Source: Promicromonospora soli (lineage in GTDB: Bacteria > Actinomycetota > Actinomycetes > Actinomycetales > Cellulomonadaceae). From it: a stretch of DNA of 64,000 bases. Under the pieces are notes generated by a model. It saw nothing but the letters and a program-made list of their open reading frames with translations, did no database searches and was not told the DNA's origin. The stretch lies in NCBI RefSeq assembly GCF_014653785.1, contig NZ_BNAS01000001.1, positions 248,001 through 312,000 of the forward strand. The letters run 5' to 3'. The translations under genes were made by a program, and so were the position numbers. Positions 25,852-34,060 of the stretch are shown here, piece by piece (the first letter of the stretch is position 1; each line of letters starts with the position of its first letter).

Positions 25852-26700
25852 ATGACGGTCATCTGGACAGAGGGGCGCATGGTCGCGCCCGACGAGGCCG
25901 CGCTCAGCGCGGTCGACCACGGCATCACGGTCGGCGACGGCGTCTTCGAGACCTGCGCCGTCCTCGACGGTCAGGCGTTCGCCCTGACGCGACATCTCGC
26001 GCGGCTGGAGCGGTCGGCGTCCGGCATGGGCATGGCGCGCCCGGACCTGCAGAAGGTGCACGACGGCGTGGCCGCCGTGCTCGCCGCCGCACCCGACGCC
26101 GGGCGGCTGCGGATCACCGTGACCGACGGCGTCGGGCCGCTCGGCTCCGGACGCTCGGTCGGACCGCAGACGGTGGTCGTCGCCGCGTCCGCCGCCGTCG
26201 TCGTGCCGATCGGGCGCGCCGCCCGGTCCCCCTGGACGCGCAACGAGCGCAGCGCGGTCGCCGGGCTGAAGACGACGTCCTACGCCGAGAACGTCGTGGC
26301 CCTCGCGAACGCGATCAAGAAGGGCGCCGACGAGTCCGTGTTCGCGAACACCAAGGGCGACCTGTGCGAGGGCACCGGCTCGAACGTGTTCATCGAGCTC
26401 GACGGCGAGCTCGTCACTCCCCCGCTCAGCTCGGGCTGCCTCGCCGGGATCACGCGTGAGCTGCTGCTCGAGTGGGGCACCGAGGAGGGGCTGCCCGTTC
26501 GCGAGGCGAAGGACGGGGAACTGCCGTTCTCGGTGCTCGACCAGGTAGCCGCTGGTGAGGCGCGGATGCTGCTGACCGGCTCCGTGCGGAACGTGCAGCC
26601 GACGGTGTGGCTCGACGGCGTCGACCTGCCGATCGGCGAGCTCTCCGCCGCCGCGCGCGACGTGTTCGAGCGGTTCATGCGCGAGCGACTGGATCCCTGA
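25852..26700 (+). CDS. pabC: Aminodeoxychorismate lyase
   Basis: PLP-dependent fold-type IV enzyme that splits 4-amino-4-deoxychorismate into p-aminobenzoate and pyruvate. The 282-residue protein has DHGITVGDGVFET, the PLP-Lys motif LKTTSYAENVVA, then EGTGSNVFIELDGEL and SSGCLAGITRELLLEW, all typical of PabC. Branched-chain or D-amino acid aminotransferase is the alternative, but the presence of pabB in the window and actinobacterial gene order favour PabC. ATG after GGAAGG. A tRNA-Val gene follows it. Confidence 0.87.
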   Translation: MTVIWTEGRMVAPDEAALSAVDHGITVGDGVFETCAVLDGQAFALTRHLARLERSASGMGMARPDLQKVHDGVAAVLAAAPDAGRLRITVTDGVGPLGSGRSVGPQTVVVAASAAVVVPIGRAARSPWTRNERSAVAGLKTTSYAENVVALANAIKKGADESVFANTKGDLCEGTGSNVFIELDGELVTPPLSSGCLAGITRELLLEWGTEEGLPVREAKDGELPFSVLDQVAAGEARMLLTGSVRNVQPTVWLDGVDLPIGELSAAARDVFERFMRERLDP

Positions 26701-26743
26701 CCCGACGGGGCGATTGGATTTCGCATCCGCGCTCGAACCAGGC

Positions 26744-26749
26744 TAATAT
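26744..26749 (+). promoter_or_regulatory. -10 box of the tRNA-Val(CAC) gene
   Basis: TAATAT lies 32 nt before the tRNA, a normal leader length. A convincing -35 hexamer at 17-19 nt is not visible. Confidence 0.5.
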
Positions 26750-26781
26750 CGTCCACGCACGCCCTAGCGGGCATGCAGCAC

Positions 26782-26853
26782 GGGCGATTGGCGCAGGGGT
26801 AGCGCGCTTCGTTCACACCGAAGAGGTCACTGGTTCGATCCCAGTATCGCCCA
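26782..26853 (+). tRNA. tRNA-Val(CAC)
   Basis: Cloverleaf with acceptor GGGCGAT/ATCGCCC, anticodon loop TTCACAC (CAC), T-loop TTCGATC and discriminator A. CCA is not encoded. It shares most of its body with the two Val(GAC) genes. Confidence 0.97.
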
Positions 26854-26860
26854 CCGTGTC

Positions 26861-26905
26861 GAAGGGCCCTCCGGCCAGCGGAAACGCTGACGCGGGGGGC
26901 CTTTC
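26861..26905 (+). terminator. Terminator of tRNA-Val(CAC)
   Basis: A 12-bp stem (GAAGGGCCCTCC with GGGGGGCCTTTC, two G-U pairs) is capped by a second perfect hairpin CAGCG-gaaa-CGCTG with a GNRA-type loop. It starts 8 nt after the tRNA. Confidence 0.75.
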
Positions 26906-26962
26906 GCGTTGCGCCAAACCCGCCCGGGCGAGAGGTCGGGTGGACAAAGTGGGTGACATGTA

Positions 26963-27343
26963 TCAACCGGTCATGGCCGTCATCCGGATTGAGACCAGGA
27001 CGTCTGGAAGCACGGCACCGAGCTTGGCGACGTAGCGAGCCGGCGGGTCAGCGGCGAAGAGTTCGGCCCATGCCTCGTTCAGGCCCGCAAAGTCATCAGG
27101 GTCCGCGAGGAGCACACCAACCTCCAGCACGTCTTCGAGCGTTGCGCCTCCGGCCCCGAGTACTGCCGAGCAGTTCGCTACGGCTTGGCGGGTCTGTTCT
27201 TGAACGGTCGGGCCCGCGAGGGCGCCCGTGACCGGGTCGATGCCCACCATGCCGGACACAACGATGAATTGACCGTTCTTGGTGCCTTGCGCGTACAGCG
27301 CAGAGCTCGGCGCCGCGTCGGTCCGCAACACATCTCTGCCCAT
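26963..27343 (-). CDS. RidA family protein (YjgF/UK114)
   Basis: 126-residue protein of the trimeric RidA/YjgF family, which hydrolyses reactive enamine/imine intermediates released by PLP enzymes, or has related deaminase roles. The sequence shows LYAQGTKNGQFIVVSGMVGIDP, the QTRQAVANCSAVL helix, VLLADPDDFAGLNEAW and PARYVAKL with the conserved substrate Arg. The length is normal. The ATG at 27343 is preferred over an upstream one because GGAGG lies 8 nt before it. It lies 93 nt downstream of the reductase gene on the same strand and may belong to that unit. Confidence 0.87.
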   Translation of the reverse strand: MGRDVLRTDAAPSSALYAQGTKNGQFIVVSGMVGIDPVTGALAGPTVQEQTRQAVANCSAVLGAGGATLEDVLEVGVLLADPDDFAGLNEAWAELFAADPPARYVAKLGAVLPDVLVSIRMTAMTG

Positions 27344-27436
27344 CCCCAGGCCTCCGTCCGTGTGGTTTCCACTGCCTCCGAGGGAGTGCACTGTCTGCCT
27401 CGAAGACTAAAGGCTGCCGTCCAAGCGTGTACCCGC

Positions 27437-28018
27437 TCAGCGCCGCACGGGGTACCTGAGGTGCAGGGCACGGCGGCCCTGGACGACCACCGGGTCCTCC
27501 AGGAGCTGGTGGCCGCCCAGGTTGGCGAAGTAGGGGATCCCCTCGCCGAACAGCACCGGCACGAGGCTGACGCACACCTCGTCCACAAGGCCGAGCTTGA
27601 CCGCCTGCTGGGCCACGTTCGCGCTCGCGATCGTCACGTCCTTGCCGTCCGCGATCTCCCTGGCACGGGCGATCGCCGTGCCGACGTCGTCGACGAACGT
27701 AGTCCTCGGCCACTTGTCGGCGTCCTCGGGCGGGCGGTGAGTGACCACGACGACGGGGGCGCCCACCGGATGGTTGTCGCCCCACCCGTCGGCGATGTCG
27801 AACAGACGCCGGCCCGCGACGAGCGCACCGGTGTTCGTGAGGATGTCGCGCAGCACGCCCGCGCTGGCCTCGTCGACCTTCATGGTGACCTGCTCGTTCG
27901 GGTTCGGCACGGTCACGTCCCCGGCCTGATACCACTCGAAGAGCTCTCCGATCTCGTTGTTCGGTTCGGCGATGAATCCGTCCAGCGACATCGTCATGTG
28001 CGTGAAGACCTTGCTCAT
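27437..28018 (-). CDS. DHFR-fold reductase family protein (RibD C-terminal type)
   Basis: Third member of this fold in the window, 193 residues. It has MTMSLDGFIAEPN at the N-terminus, LVAGRRLFDIADGWG, PVVVVTHRPPE, and the cofactor loop VTIASANVAQQAVKLGLVD, with Ala/Asn replacing the usual Gly-Gly. LVPVLFGEGIPYF near the C-terminus is typical. AAGGAG precedes the ATG. Unlike the 25248 copy it keeps the FGEGIPYF signature of the deaminase/reductase group. Substrate unknown. It is divergent from the small phosphatase gene across an 84-bp spacer. Confidence 0.82.
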   Translation of the reverse strand: MSKVFTHMTMSLDGFIAEPNNEIGELFEWYQAGDVTVPNPNEQVTMKVDEASAGVLRDILTNTGALVAGRRLFDIADGWGDNHPVGAPVVVVTHRPPEDADKWPRTTFVDDVGTAIARAREIADGKDVTIASANVAQQAVKLGLVDEVCVSLVPVLFGEGIPYFANLGGHQLLEDPVVVQGRRALHLRYPVRR

Positions 28019-28090
28019 TGCCGGCTCCTTCCGGTTTCCACAACTGTCCGACGGCGGAAGACCCCAGTACTCATCGGTGCGCGGCCCAAA

Positions 28091-28096
28091 TAGCCT
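28091..28096 (+). promoter_or_regulatory. Leaderless -10 box of the small phosphatase gene
   Basis: TAGCCT ends 7 nt before the ATG at 28103. Confidence 0.5.
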
Positions 28097-28102
28097 GGAG
28101 CG

Positions 28103-28540
28103 ATGGACCATTGGGACATGACCTACGGCGTTGTTGAGCTTCCCGACGGCCGCCGCGTCCGCGGCACCGGGCTGCGGCGTCGGCGGCGGGACGCCCCCGT
28201 CCCGGACTTCGCCGTCTACCTGCTCGGCCGGGACCCACGGGTTCCCGACCGGGAGTACCAGTGGGTCCGCTGGCGCGACTTCCGCCTGCCCGACTCGACG
28301 GACCAAGCACTGGCAGCGCTCCGGGAAGTCCACACGCGCGCGGAGTCCGAGCGGGTCGAGATCGCCTGCGGCGGCGGGATCGGCCGGACCGGCACCGCGC
28401 TGGCGGTCCTCGCGATCATGAGCGGCGTCGCGCCCGACGGCGCCGTGGCCTGGGTCCGCGCGCACTACCACCCGCGCGCGGTGGAGACCCGGGCCCAGAA
28501 GCGCTGGGTCGAGACCGTCGCGGCTTCTCTCTCCAGCTGA
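28103..28540 (+). CDS. Small dual-specificity-like protein phosphatase
   Basis: 145-residue protein carrying a CX5R phosphatase P-loop, ACGGGIGRTG (near residues 94-103), followed by a hydrophobic helix (ALAVLAIMSG) as in protein-tyrosine phosphatases. An upstream Asp in the WRDFRLPDSTD segment could be the general acid. It is compact compared with classical PTPs. The start is fixed by TAGCCT 7 nt upstream. Substrate unknown. It is unrelated in sequence to the larger phosphatase at 3242, so the window has two distinct Cys-phosphatases. Confidence 0.78.
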   Translation: MDHWDMTYGVVELPDGRRVRGTGLRRRRRDAPVPDFAVYLLGRDPRVPDREYQWVRWRDFRLPDSTDQALAALREVHTRAESERVEIACGGGIGRTGTALAVLAIMSGVAPDGAVAWVRAHYHPRAVETRAQKRWVETVAASLSS

Positions 28541-28578
28541 CGTGCTGGCCGGAGCTCGACACCACGCGTGAAGTGCGA

Positions 28579-29334
28579 CTACAGCAAGAAGGCGAGCGCG
28601 TCAGGAGCGAAGCGCTTGTCGTTGAACGTGCCGCTGTGGCTTCGGCCCGCATAGACGACGAGTCTGGCGTCAGGGATGCCCTCGACCGTCTGCCTGGCCC
28701 GCTCCATCGGATAGACCAGGTCCTTGTCGCCCTGGATCAGCAGCGTGGGTGCCTTGATGTCGTGCAGCCGTCCACGGAGGTCGAAGCCGTCCTCGGCATT
28801 GAGCACGGTGACGGCGTCGGTGTGGTCCTCGTTGCCGCCGTCCGACATCCAGAGAAGGCCGCTGAGCAGTCTCCGGCCGGTGGCCGATTCCGTGACGACC
28901 TCGGCCAGCGCGGGGCTTGGCCGCTTGCCCTGGCGCGCGCGTTCGATGTAGGCGCGCTGGGCTCGTCTGCCGACAGGGCCGAGAGTGCAGGCCGCACCTC
29001 CCAGGACAAGACGGTCGACCAGGTCGGGATGGTCCGCGGCAAGCTGGAGGGCAATGGATCCGCCCGTGGAGATGGCCAGCACGTTCACCGGCCCTTCAAA
29101 GGTCGTCTTGATCGCTGCCGCGAAGAGGGCCGCGAGGTCGGCCATCGTCGTTGTCGGCGGCAGCCCCGGTGGGCGGTTGACGATATAGACGGTGAAGTGC
29201 TCGGTGAACGGACGCAGCATCCGCATCGTCGACCAGCGAGCCAGACCAGTCGGGTTGGCAGCTCGCGGCGTGTAGAGGAGAACCACCAGGGGCGGGCCCT
29301 TACCAGCCGAGAAGTACGGCAGGCCGTTCATCAT
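28579..29334 (-). CDS. Alpha/beta hydrolase
   Basis: 251-residue alpha/beta-hydrolase-fold protein. The nucleophile elbow is LAISTGGSIAL, with Ser followed by Thr-Gly-Gly in place of a strict GxSxG. The acid lies in LLIQGDKDLVYP and a probable catalytic His in AGRSHSGTF. An early Arg/Pro-rich loop (VNRPPGLPP) forms the lid side. The reaction (esterase, peptidase or C-C hydrolase) cannot be told. ATG preceded by GGAAGGGAAA at a somewhat long spacing; the next codon is also ATG. It follows the GAPDH gene on the same strand by 68 nt. Confidence 0.8.
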   Translation of the reverse strand: MMNGLPYFSAGKGPPLVVLLYTPRAANPTGLARWSTMRMLRPFTEHFTVYIVNRPPGLPPTTTMADLAALFAAAIKTTFEGPVNVLAISTGGSIALQLAADHPDLVDRLVLGGAACTLGPVGRRAQRAYIERARQGKRPSPALAEVVTESATGRRLLSGLLWMSDGGNEDHTDAVTVLNAEDGFDLRGRLHDIKAPTLLIQGDKDLVYPMERARQTVEGIPDARLVVYAGRSHSGTFNDKRFAPDALAFLL

Positions 29335-29402
29335 GAGGCGATTTCCCTTCCGTGGCCTTGACCCCCGACCAGCAGGAATGCCGGTCGAGGGCCCGGGGTC
29401 GC

Positions 29403-30401
29403 TCAGTCGCGCGCGAGCAGCTCCAGCGTGTCGATGACCCGGTTGGAGAAGCCCCACTCGTTGTCGTACCAGGCCACCACCTTGACGTGCTTGCCCTCGA
29501 CGCGGACCAGCGCGGCGTCGAAGATCGCGGACGCCGGCTCGCCGGTGATGTCGCTGGAGACCAGCGGCTCGTCGGAGTAGTCGAGGATGCCCTTGAGCCC
29601 GCCGTCGGCCGCTGCGCGGTAGGCCGCGAGCACTTCGTCGCGGGTGACCTCGCGCGAGACCGCGGTGTTCAGCTCCACGAGGGAGCCCACCGGGACCGGC
29701 ACCCGGATCGAGTCGCCGGACAGCTTGCCGTTGAGGTTGGGCAGCACCAGGCCGATGGCCTTGGCCGCGCCAGTGGTGGTCGGCGCGATGTTGACGGCGG
29801 CGGCACGGGCCCGACGCAGGTCCCGATGCGGGCCGTCCTGCAGGTTCTGCTCCTGGGTGTAGGCGTGCACCGTCGTCATGAAGCCGTGCTCGATGCCGGC
29901 CAGATCGTCCAGGACGGATGCCAGCGGAGCCAGCGCGTTCGTGGTGCACGAGGCGTTCGAGACGATCACGTGCTGGGTCGGGTCGTAGGCATCGGTGTTG
30001 ACGCCGTAGGCGAGCGTCACGTCGGCGCCGGCAGAGGGGGCGCTGACCAGCACCCGCCTTGCCCCGGCGTCGAGGTGCGCGCGGGCGGCGTCGGCCGAGG
30101 TGAAGCGTCCGGTGGACTCCAGCACGATGTCGACGCCGAGCTCCGCCCACGGCAGCTTGGCGGGCTCGCGCTCACCGAGCACCTTGATCCGGCGACCGTC
30201 GACCACGAGCTCGGTCCCGTCGACCTCGACCGAACGGCCGAGGCGGCCGAGCGCGCTGTCGTACTTGAGCAGGTGGGCGAGTGCGTCCGGGGCGGTGAGG
30301 TCGTTGATCGCGACCACTTCGAGGTCGCTGTCGCGCTCGAGCAGAGCGCGGAGGGAGTTGCGGCCGATGCGGCCGAAGCCATTGATGGCGATGCGAGTCA
30401 T
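29403..30401 (-). CDS. gap: Glyceraldehyde-3-phosphate dehydrogenase
   Basis: Glycolytic/gluconeogenic enzyme that oxidises glyceraldehyde 3-phosphate with NAD(P)+ and phosphate. The 332-residue protein is complete: NGFGRIGRNSLR Rossmann start, NDLTAPDALAHLLKYD, the active-site ASCTTN with catalytic Cys near 150, HRDLRRARAAAVNI and the C-terminal WYDNEWGFSNR. ATG after AAAGGA. It is not next to pgk/tpi, so it is probably a second isoform, not the one in the main glycolytic operon. It lies between an alpha/beta hydrolase gene and a regulator gene on the same strand. Cofactor preference cannot be read safely. Confidence 0.94.
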   Translation of the reverse strand: MTRIAINGFGRIGRNSLRALLERDSDLEVVAINDLTAPDALAHLLKYDSALGRLGRSVEVDGTELVVDGRRIKVLGEREPAKLPWAELGVDIVLESTGRFTSADAARAHLDAGARRVLVSAPSAGADVTLAYGVNTDAYDPTQHVIVSNASCTTNALAPLASVLDDLAGIEHGFMTTVHAYTQEQNLQDGPHRDLRRARAAAVNIAPTTTGAAKAIGLVLPNLNGKLSGDSIRVPVPVGSLVELNTAVSREVTRDEVLAAYRAAADGGLKGILDYSDEPLVSSDITGEPASAIFDAALVRVEGKHVKVVAWYDNEWGFSNRVIDTLELLARD

Positions 30402-30529
30402 GGAGGTTCCTTTCTCTCGCCTCAATGCTCGGCGCCTGGGCGGCGGCCCGAAAGCGGCTTGAACGCCATGGTGCGCAAGTATTCCGCCAGACCTTTCGCC
30501 ACTACCCGCAAGGATCCGGCCACTCCGGC

Positions 30530-31486
30530 TCAGGCAGAGAACGTGTGCCGGTACTCCGTCGGTGACGTACCGAGGATCCGATGGAAGTGCAGACGCAGGT
30601 TGGCGGCGGTGCCCAGCCCCACCCGGTGCGCGATCTGCTCGACGCTCAGGTCACTGCGCTCCAGCAGCTCCCGCGCCAGGTCCACCCGCGCCCGGAGCAC
30701 CCACTGCATCGGCGTGTACCCGGTGTCCTCCACGAATCGCCGCGAGAACGTGCGCGCCGAGACCCGCGCGTTGCGCGCGAGCGCTTCGAGGGTCAGCGGT
30801 TCGGCGAGGTGCTCCAGCGCCCACGCGCGCGTGTCCGCGAACAGGTCGCCGAGCGGCTCGGGCACGCTGCGCGGTACGTACTGCGCCTGCCCCCCGCTGC
30901 GGTACGGCGCCGCGACCAGCCTGCGGGCCACGTGGTTGGACAGGCCGACGCCGTGATCGCGCCTCACCAGGTGCAGGCAGAGGTCGATGCCAGACGCCGC
31001 TCCCGCCGACGTGAGCACGCCGCCCTCGTCCACGAACAGAACGTTCTCGTCCACCTGCACGCGCGGATGCCGTTCCCGGAGCACCTTGGTGTAGTGCCAG
31101 TGGGTGGTCGCCCGCTTGCCGTCGAGCAGGCCCGTCGCGGCCAGAGCGAAGGCCCCGGTCGAGATGGCGGCGAGACGCGCCCCCCGTGCGTGTGCGGTCT
31201 TGAGCGCGTCGACCACCACGGCCGGCGGGTCGGCGGCCGCCGGCGTCCGATAGCCGGGGATGAATACGGTGTCGGCGCGTTCGAGGGCGTCCAGCCCCTC
31301 GGCCACGTGGTACGAGAGGCCGTCGCCACCGGTCACGAGTCCGGGCGCGGCGCCGCAGACCCGCACCTCGTACGGCATGCTCGGCCGGTTGGAGAACACC
31401 TGCGCGGGGATGCCGACGTCGAGCGGCTTGGCGCCCTCGAGCACCAGCACGGCGATCTGGTGGTTCTTCCGGCGAGACGCACTCAC
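30530..31486 (-). CDS. GlxA-type transcriptional regulator (DJ-1/PfpI + AraC HTH)
   Basis: 318-residue regulator. The N-terminal half is a DJ-1/PfpI-like ligand domain (IAVLVLEGAKPLDVGIPAQV, FIPGYRTP). The nucleophile elbow reads AISTGAF, with Ser where DJ-1 has Cys, as in non-enzymatic sensor domains. The C-terminal half (about 215-318) has two helix-turn-helix motifs (LEALARNARVSARTFSRRF and VEQIAHRVGLGTAANLRLHF). The start is GTG, preceded at 9 nt by a minus-strand TATCAT. It is divergent from another AraC-type gene. The target is unknown; the GAPDH gene downstream is a candidate. Confidence 0.88.
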   Translation of the reverse strand: MSASRRKNHQIAVLVLEGAKPLDVGIPAQVFSNRPSMPYEVRVCGAAPGLVTGGDGLSYHVAEGLDALERADTVFIPGYRTPAAADPPAVVVDALKTAHARGARLAAISTGAFALAATGLLDGKRATTHWHYTKVLRERHPRVQVDENVLFVDEGGVLTSAGAASGIDLCLHLVRRDHGVGLSNHVARRLVAAPYRSGGQAQYVPRSVPEPLGDLFADTRAWALEHLAEPLTLEALARNARVSARTFSRRFVEDTGYTPMQWVLRARVDLARELLERSDLSVEQIAHRVGLGTAANLRLHFHRILGTSPTEYRHTFSA

Positions 31487-31582
31487 GGGACGTGATGATA
31501 GGCCGCCGTCGGCCGGAAGGTCCGCTTCCGCCGACCCCATGCGCACCCTGATGGTGCGACACCGGCTCTCAGGTCCGCGTCG

Positions 31583-31588
31583 TAGGCT
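31583..31588 (+). promoter_or_regulatory. Leaderless -10 box of the AraC-type gene
   Basis: TAGGCT ends 7 nt before the GTG at 31595. The divergent GlxA-type gene has its own box (TATCAT, minus strand, 31495-31500). Confidence 0.5.
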
Positions 31589-31594
31589 GACCGC

Positions 31595-32026
31595 GTGACG
31601 TCCAGCACGATGAGCCGCCCGGCGTCGGGCCGCATGATGTCCCCACGAGAGCGAGACAATCGTCGGCTCCTGCGGGCCAGGGACGCCATCGACCGCGACT
31701 ACGGCCGGCCGCTCGACGTACCCGCGCTGGCCCGTATCGCTCATGTCTCGCCGTCACACTTCAGCCGGAGCTTCCGGGCGACGTTCGGGGAGACACCGCA
31801 CCGCTACCTGCAGCGGCGCCGGATCGAGCGCGCGATGGCGCTGCTGCGCGACACCGCGGACCCGGTGACCGACGTCGCACTGATGGTCGGGTCCAACAGC
31901 CTCGGGACGTTCAGCCGCACCTTCCGGGACATCGTCGGCGTCTCGCCGAGCGAGTACCGGCGCCGGGCGCGCCGGGTAGCAGCCCCCGTCTGCTTCACGA
32001 AGAGCTGGATGCGGCCTGCCGGCTGA
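31595..32026 (+). CDS. AraC-family transcriptional regulator (HTH domain only)
   Basis: 143-residue regulator that is almost entirely an AraC DNA-binding domain. Two helix-turn-helix units are visible (VPALARIAHVSPSHFSRSF and VTDVALMVGSNSLGTFSRTF), then GVSPSEYRRR, and a short tail (CFTKSWMRPAG). There is no separate ligand domain. Small AraC proteins of this kind are often paired with a VOC-fold protein in actinobacteria, and one follows here 49 nt downstream. The gene probably controls that partner. GTG start 7 nt after TAGGCT. Confidence 0.88.
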   Translation: MTSSTMSRPASGRMMSPRERDNRRLLRARDAIDRDYGRPLDVPALARIAHVSPSHFSRSFRATFGETPHRYLQRRRIERAMALLRDTADPVTDVALMVGSNSLGTFSRTFRDIVGVSPSEYRRRARRVAAPVCFTKSWMRPAG

Positions 32027-32075
32027 GCAGTTTCGGAGAAGCGCGCCCTGCGGGAGCCGCCGTAGCGTGGTCGAC

Positions 32076-32546
32076 ATGTTCAAGAACATCTCCATCACCG
32101 CCGTGTACGTCATCGATCAGGACGAGGCCCTCGACTTCTACGTCGGCAAGCTCGGGTTCGACGTCAGCAACGACGTCGACATGGGTTTCATGCGCTGGCT
32201 GACCATCTCCCTGCCGGCCGATCCCGACCGCCACCTGCTCCTCGAGGTGCCGGGACCTCCAGCGCTGAGCGAGGAAGTCGCGGCACAGGTCAGGGACCTG
32301 CTGACCAAGGGCGCGCTCGGGGTCGCGTGCATCCTCACCACCGACGACTGTCGCCGTACCTACGCCGAGCTCAGCGCCAAGGGCGTCGAGTTCACCGAGG
32401 AGCCGGTCGAGCAGCCGTACGGGATCGACTGCGCCCTGCGCGACCCGTTCGGCAACCACATCCGGATCACCCAGCCGGCCACCGGTCCGGTAGAGGTGAC
32501 CGACGAGGACATCGCACGCTGGAGCAGCTCGGCGCGGGAAGTCTGA
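32076..32546 (+). CDS. VOC-family (glyoxalase/bleomycin-resistance fold) protein
   Basis: 156-residue protein with the paired beta-alpha-beta-beta-beta units of the VOC superfamily. ITAVYVIDQDEALDFYVGKL starts the first half, DDCRRTYAELSAKGVEFTEE starts the second, and ALRDPFGNHIRI near the C-terminus is the classic metal-side strand with Glu/His candidates. Members include glyoxalases, dioxygenases and antibiotic-binding proteins, and no substrate can be assigned. ATG at 32076 is preferred over a GTG at 32067 because TAGCGT (32063-32068) would overlap the GTG. It pairs with the AraC-type regulator upstream. Confidence 0.85.
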   Translation: MFKNISITAVYVIDQDEALDFYVGKLGFDVSNDVDMGFMRWLTISLPADPDRHLLLEVPGPPALSEEVAAQVRDLLTKGALGVACILTTDDCRRTYAELSAKGVEFTEEPVEQPYGIDCALRDPFGNHIRITQPATGPVEVTDEDIARWSSSAREV

Positions 32547-32554
32547 GGCGGGCC

Positions 32555-33409
32555 TCAGGGCCGGGGCGGCCCGGCCTCCACCCGGCGCAGCACCGGCCCG
32601 AGCGAGTACAGGTCCGGTGAGGCGTACAGCCCGCGCTCGTCCCACCAGGTCGCCCCGGCCTCGGCCAGCGGCCCGACGACGTCGGCCGCCGCCTCCGGCG
32701 TCGTCAGGCCACCGACGACGACGTCGTACGGGCCGTCCGACGTGCGGTGCTCCGCGACGTAGCCGGCCACCTCGCGCACCTCGTCCGGTGTCGGCGGGGT
32801 GCCATGTCCGGACGCGAACAGCGGCACGACGCCGTCCCACTGGGCCGCGCGCCGGAACGGCCGGCGGTTCGGCCAGAAGCCGCCCACCCAGACCGGTGGC
32901 CGTGGCCGCTGCACCGTCGGCGGGAGAATCTCCACGTCCCGCACCCAGTAGTGCTCCCCGTCGTGGTCGACGCGCTCGCCCGCCCAGTAGCGGCCGAGCA
33001 GGCCGAGCCCCTCGTCCAGCTTCTCCGCGAGCACCACCGGGTCGGTCTCGTCACCGAAGCTGCCGAACTCGTCCTCGACCGGCCCGCCCAGGCCCGCGCC
33101 GAAGACCACGCGGCCGCCACTGACGGCGTCGAGCGTCGCCACCTGCCGGGCGAGCTGCTCCGGGCGGCGCCGCGCCACCGGGGTGACCAGGGTGCCCAGC
33201 CGGAGGCTCGACGTCGCGAGCGCCGCGGCGGTCAGCAGCATCCACGGGTCGCCGAAGGGCTGGCCGCGGCGCATCTCCTTGCTGTGCACCACGTGGTCCC
33301 AGACGAACAGCCCGTCCCAGCCGGCGTCCTCGGCGGCCCGGGCGACGTTCGCGACGGCACGGGGATCGGCGAAGTCGCCGAAGTTGGGGACGTTCACGGA
33401 GAAACGCAT
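32555..33409 (-). CDS. LLM-class flavin/F420-dependent oxidoreductase
   Basis: 284-residue TIM-barrel protein of the bacterial luciferase-like group. Seen are FSVNVPNFGDFADPRAV, LFVWDHVV, the RLGTLVTPVARRRPEQLARQ stretch and a GRVVFGAGLG loop, all standard for LLM enzymes, many of which use F420 in actinobacteria. The length is somewhat short but intact. Its ATG comes 1 nt after the acetyltransferase stop, so the two are translationally coupled and follow the MarR gene as a possible three-gene unit. Substrate unknown. Confidence 0.85.
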   Translation of the reverse strand: MRFSVNVPNFGDFADPRAVANVARAAEDAGWDGLFVWDHVVHSKEMRRGQPFGDPWMLLTAAALATSSLRLGTLVTPVARRRPEQLARQVATLDAVSGGRVVFGAGLGGPVEDEFGSFGDETDPVVLAEKLDEGLGLLGRYWAGERVDHDGEHYWVRDVEILPPTVQRPRPPVWVGGFWPNRRPFRRAAQWDGVVPLFASGHGTPPTPDEVREVAGYVAEHRTSDGPYDVVVGGLTTPEAAADVVGPLAEAGATWWDERGLYASPDLYSLGPVLRRVEAGPPRP

Positions 33410-33410
33410 C

Positions 33411-33980
33411 TCAGGCGCCCGTCCCGTTCTCGAGGGCGGCGTCGCCGGCGGGCTCGACCGCAGGCCGGCCCAGGTCGCGCCACATGATCCGGAGCCCGAC
33501 GTCGCCCAGCTCGGGGTGCCGGAACGCGCCGGGCGCGATGCCGAGCGTCACGAAGCCGAGGCTCTCGTACAGGTGCACCGCGGCGGCGTTCGTGTCGACG
33601 ACGGCGTTGAACTGGATGGCCGCGTACCCCTGCCGGCCCGCCCAGTCGATCATGTCCTCGACGAGCGCTCGGCCGGCGCCGGTGCCGCGGACCGCGCGGT
33701 CGACCATGATGCTGCCCGAGGCGATGTGGCTACCCGGGCCTGGCCGGTTGGGGTACATGTTGGCCGTGCCGACCACGACGTCGTCGCGCACCGCGACCAC
33801 CACGCGCTCGGGCGCGTCCAGCCACACCGACCTGGCCTGTTCTTCGGTCATGGTGGGTTCGTAGGCGAACGTGTCGGCCGCGCGCACGACCTCCTCCACG
33901 ATCGGCCAGATGTTTGGCCAGTCCTCCGCGCGGGCCTCCCGCACGGTGGTCACGGAAAGGGTCTCGGCGGCTGCGCTCAT
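33411..33980 (-). CDS. GNAT-family N-acetyltransferase
   Basis: 189-residue acetyltransferase using acetyl-CoA. It shows VREARAEDWPNIWPIVEEVV at the N-terminus, the motif A strand and pyrophosphate loop VDRAVRGTGAGRALVEDMI (R/Q-x-x-G-x-G/A), and AAVHLYESLGFVTLG in motif B. This resembles phosphinothricin/streptothricin acetyltransferase-like GNATs, but the acceptor is not evident. ATG with GGGTGG upstream. It lies between the MarR gene (80 nt upstream) and the LLM oxidoreductase gene (1-nt gap). Confidence 0.88.
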   Translation of the reverse strand: MSAAAETLSVTTVREARAEDWPNIWPIVEEVVRAADTFAYEPTMTEEQARSVWLDAPERVVVAVRDDVVVGTANMYPNRPGPGSHIASGSIMVDRAVRGTGAGRALVEDMIDWAGRQGYAAIQFNAVVDTNAAAVHLYESLGFVTLGIAPGAFRHPELGDVGLRIMWRDLGRPAVEPAGDAALENGTGA

Positions 33981-34060
33981 GCGGCCACCCTGCCGCACGG
34001 CCCGACTCGTTCGCCAGCCGATCGGGTCGTCCTGCTCCCGGCCTGCTGCCCGCACACGGC

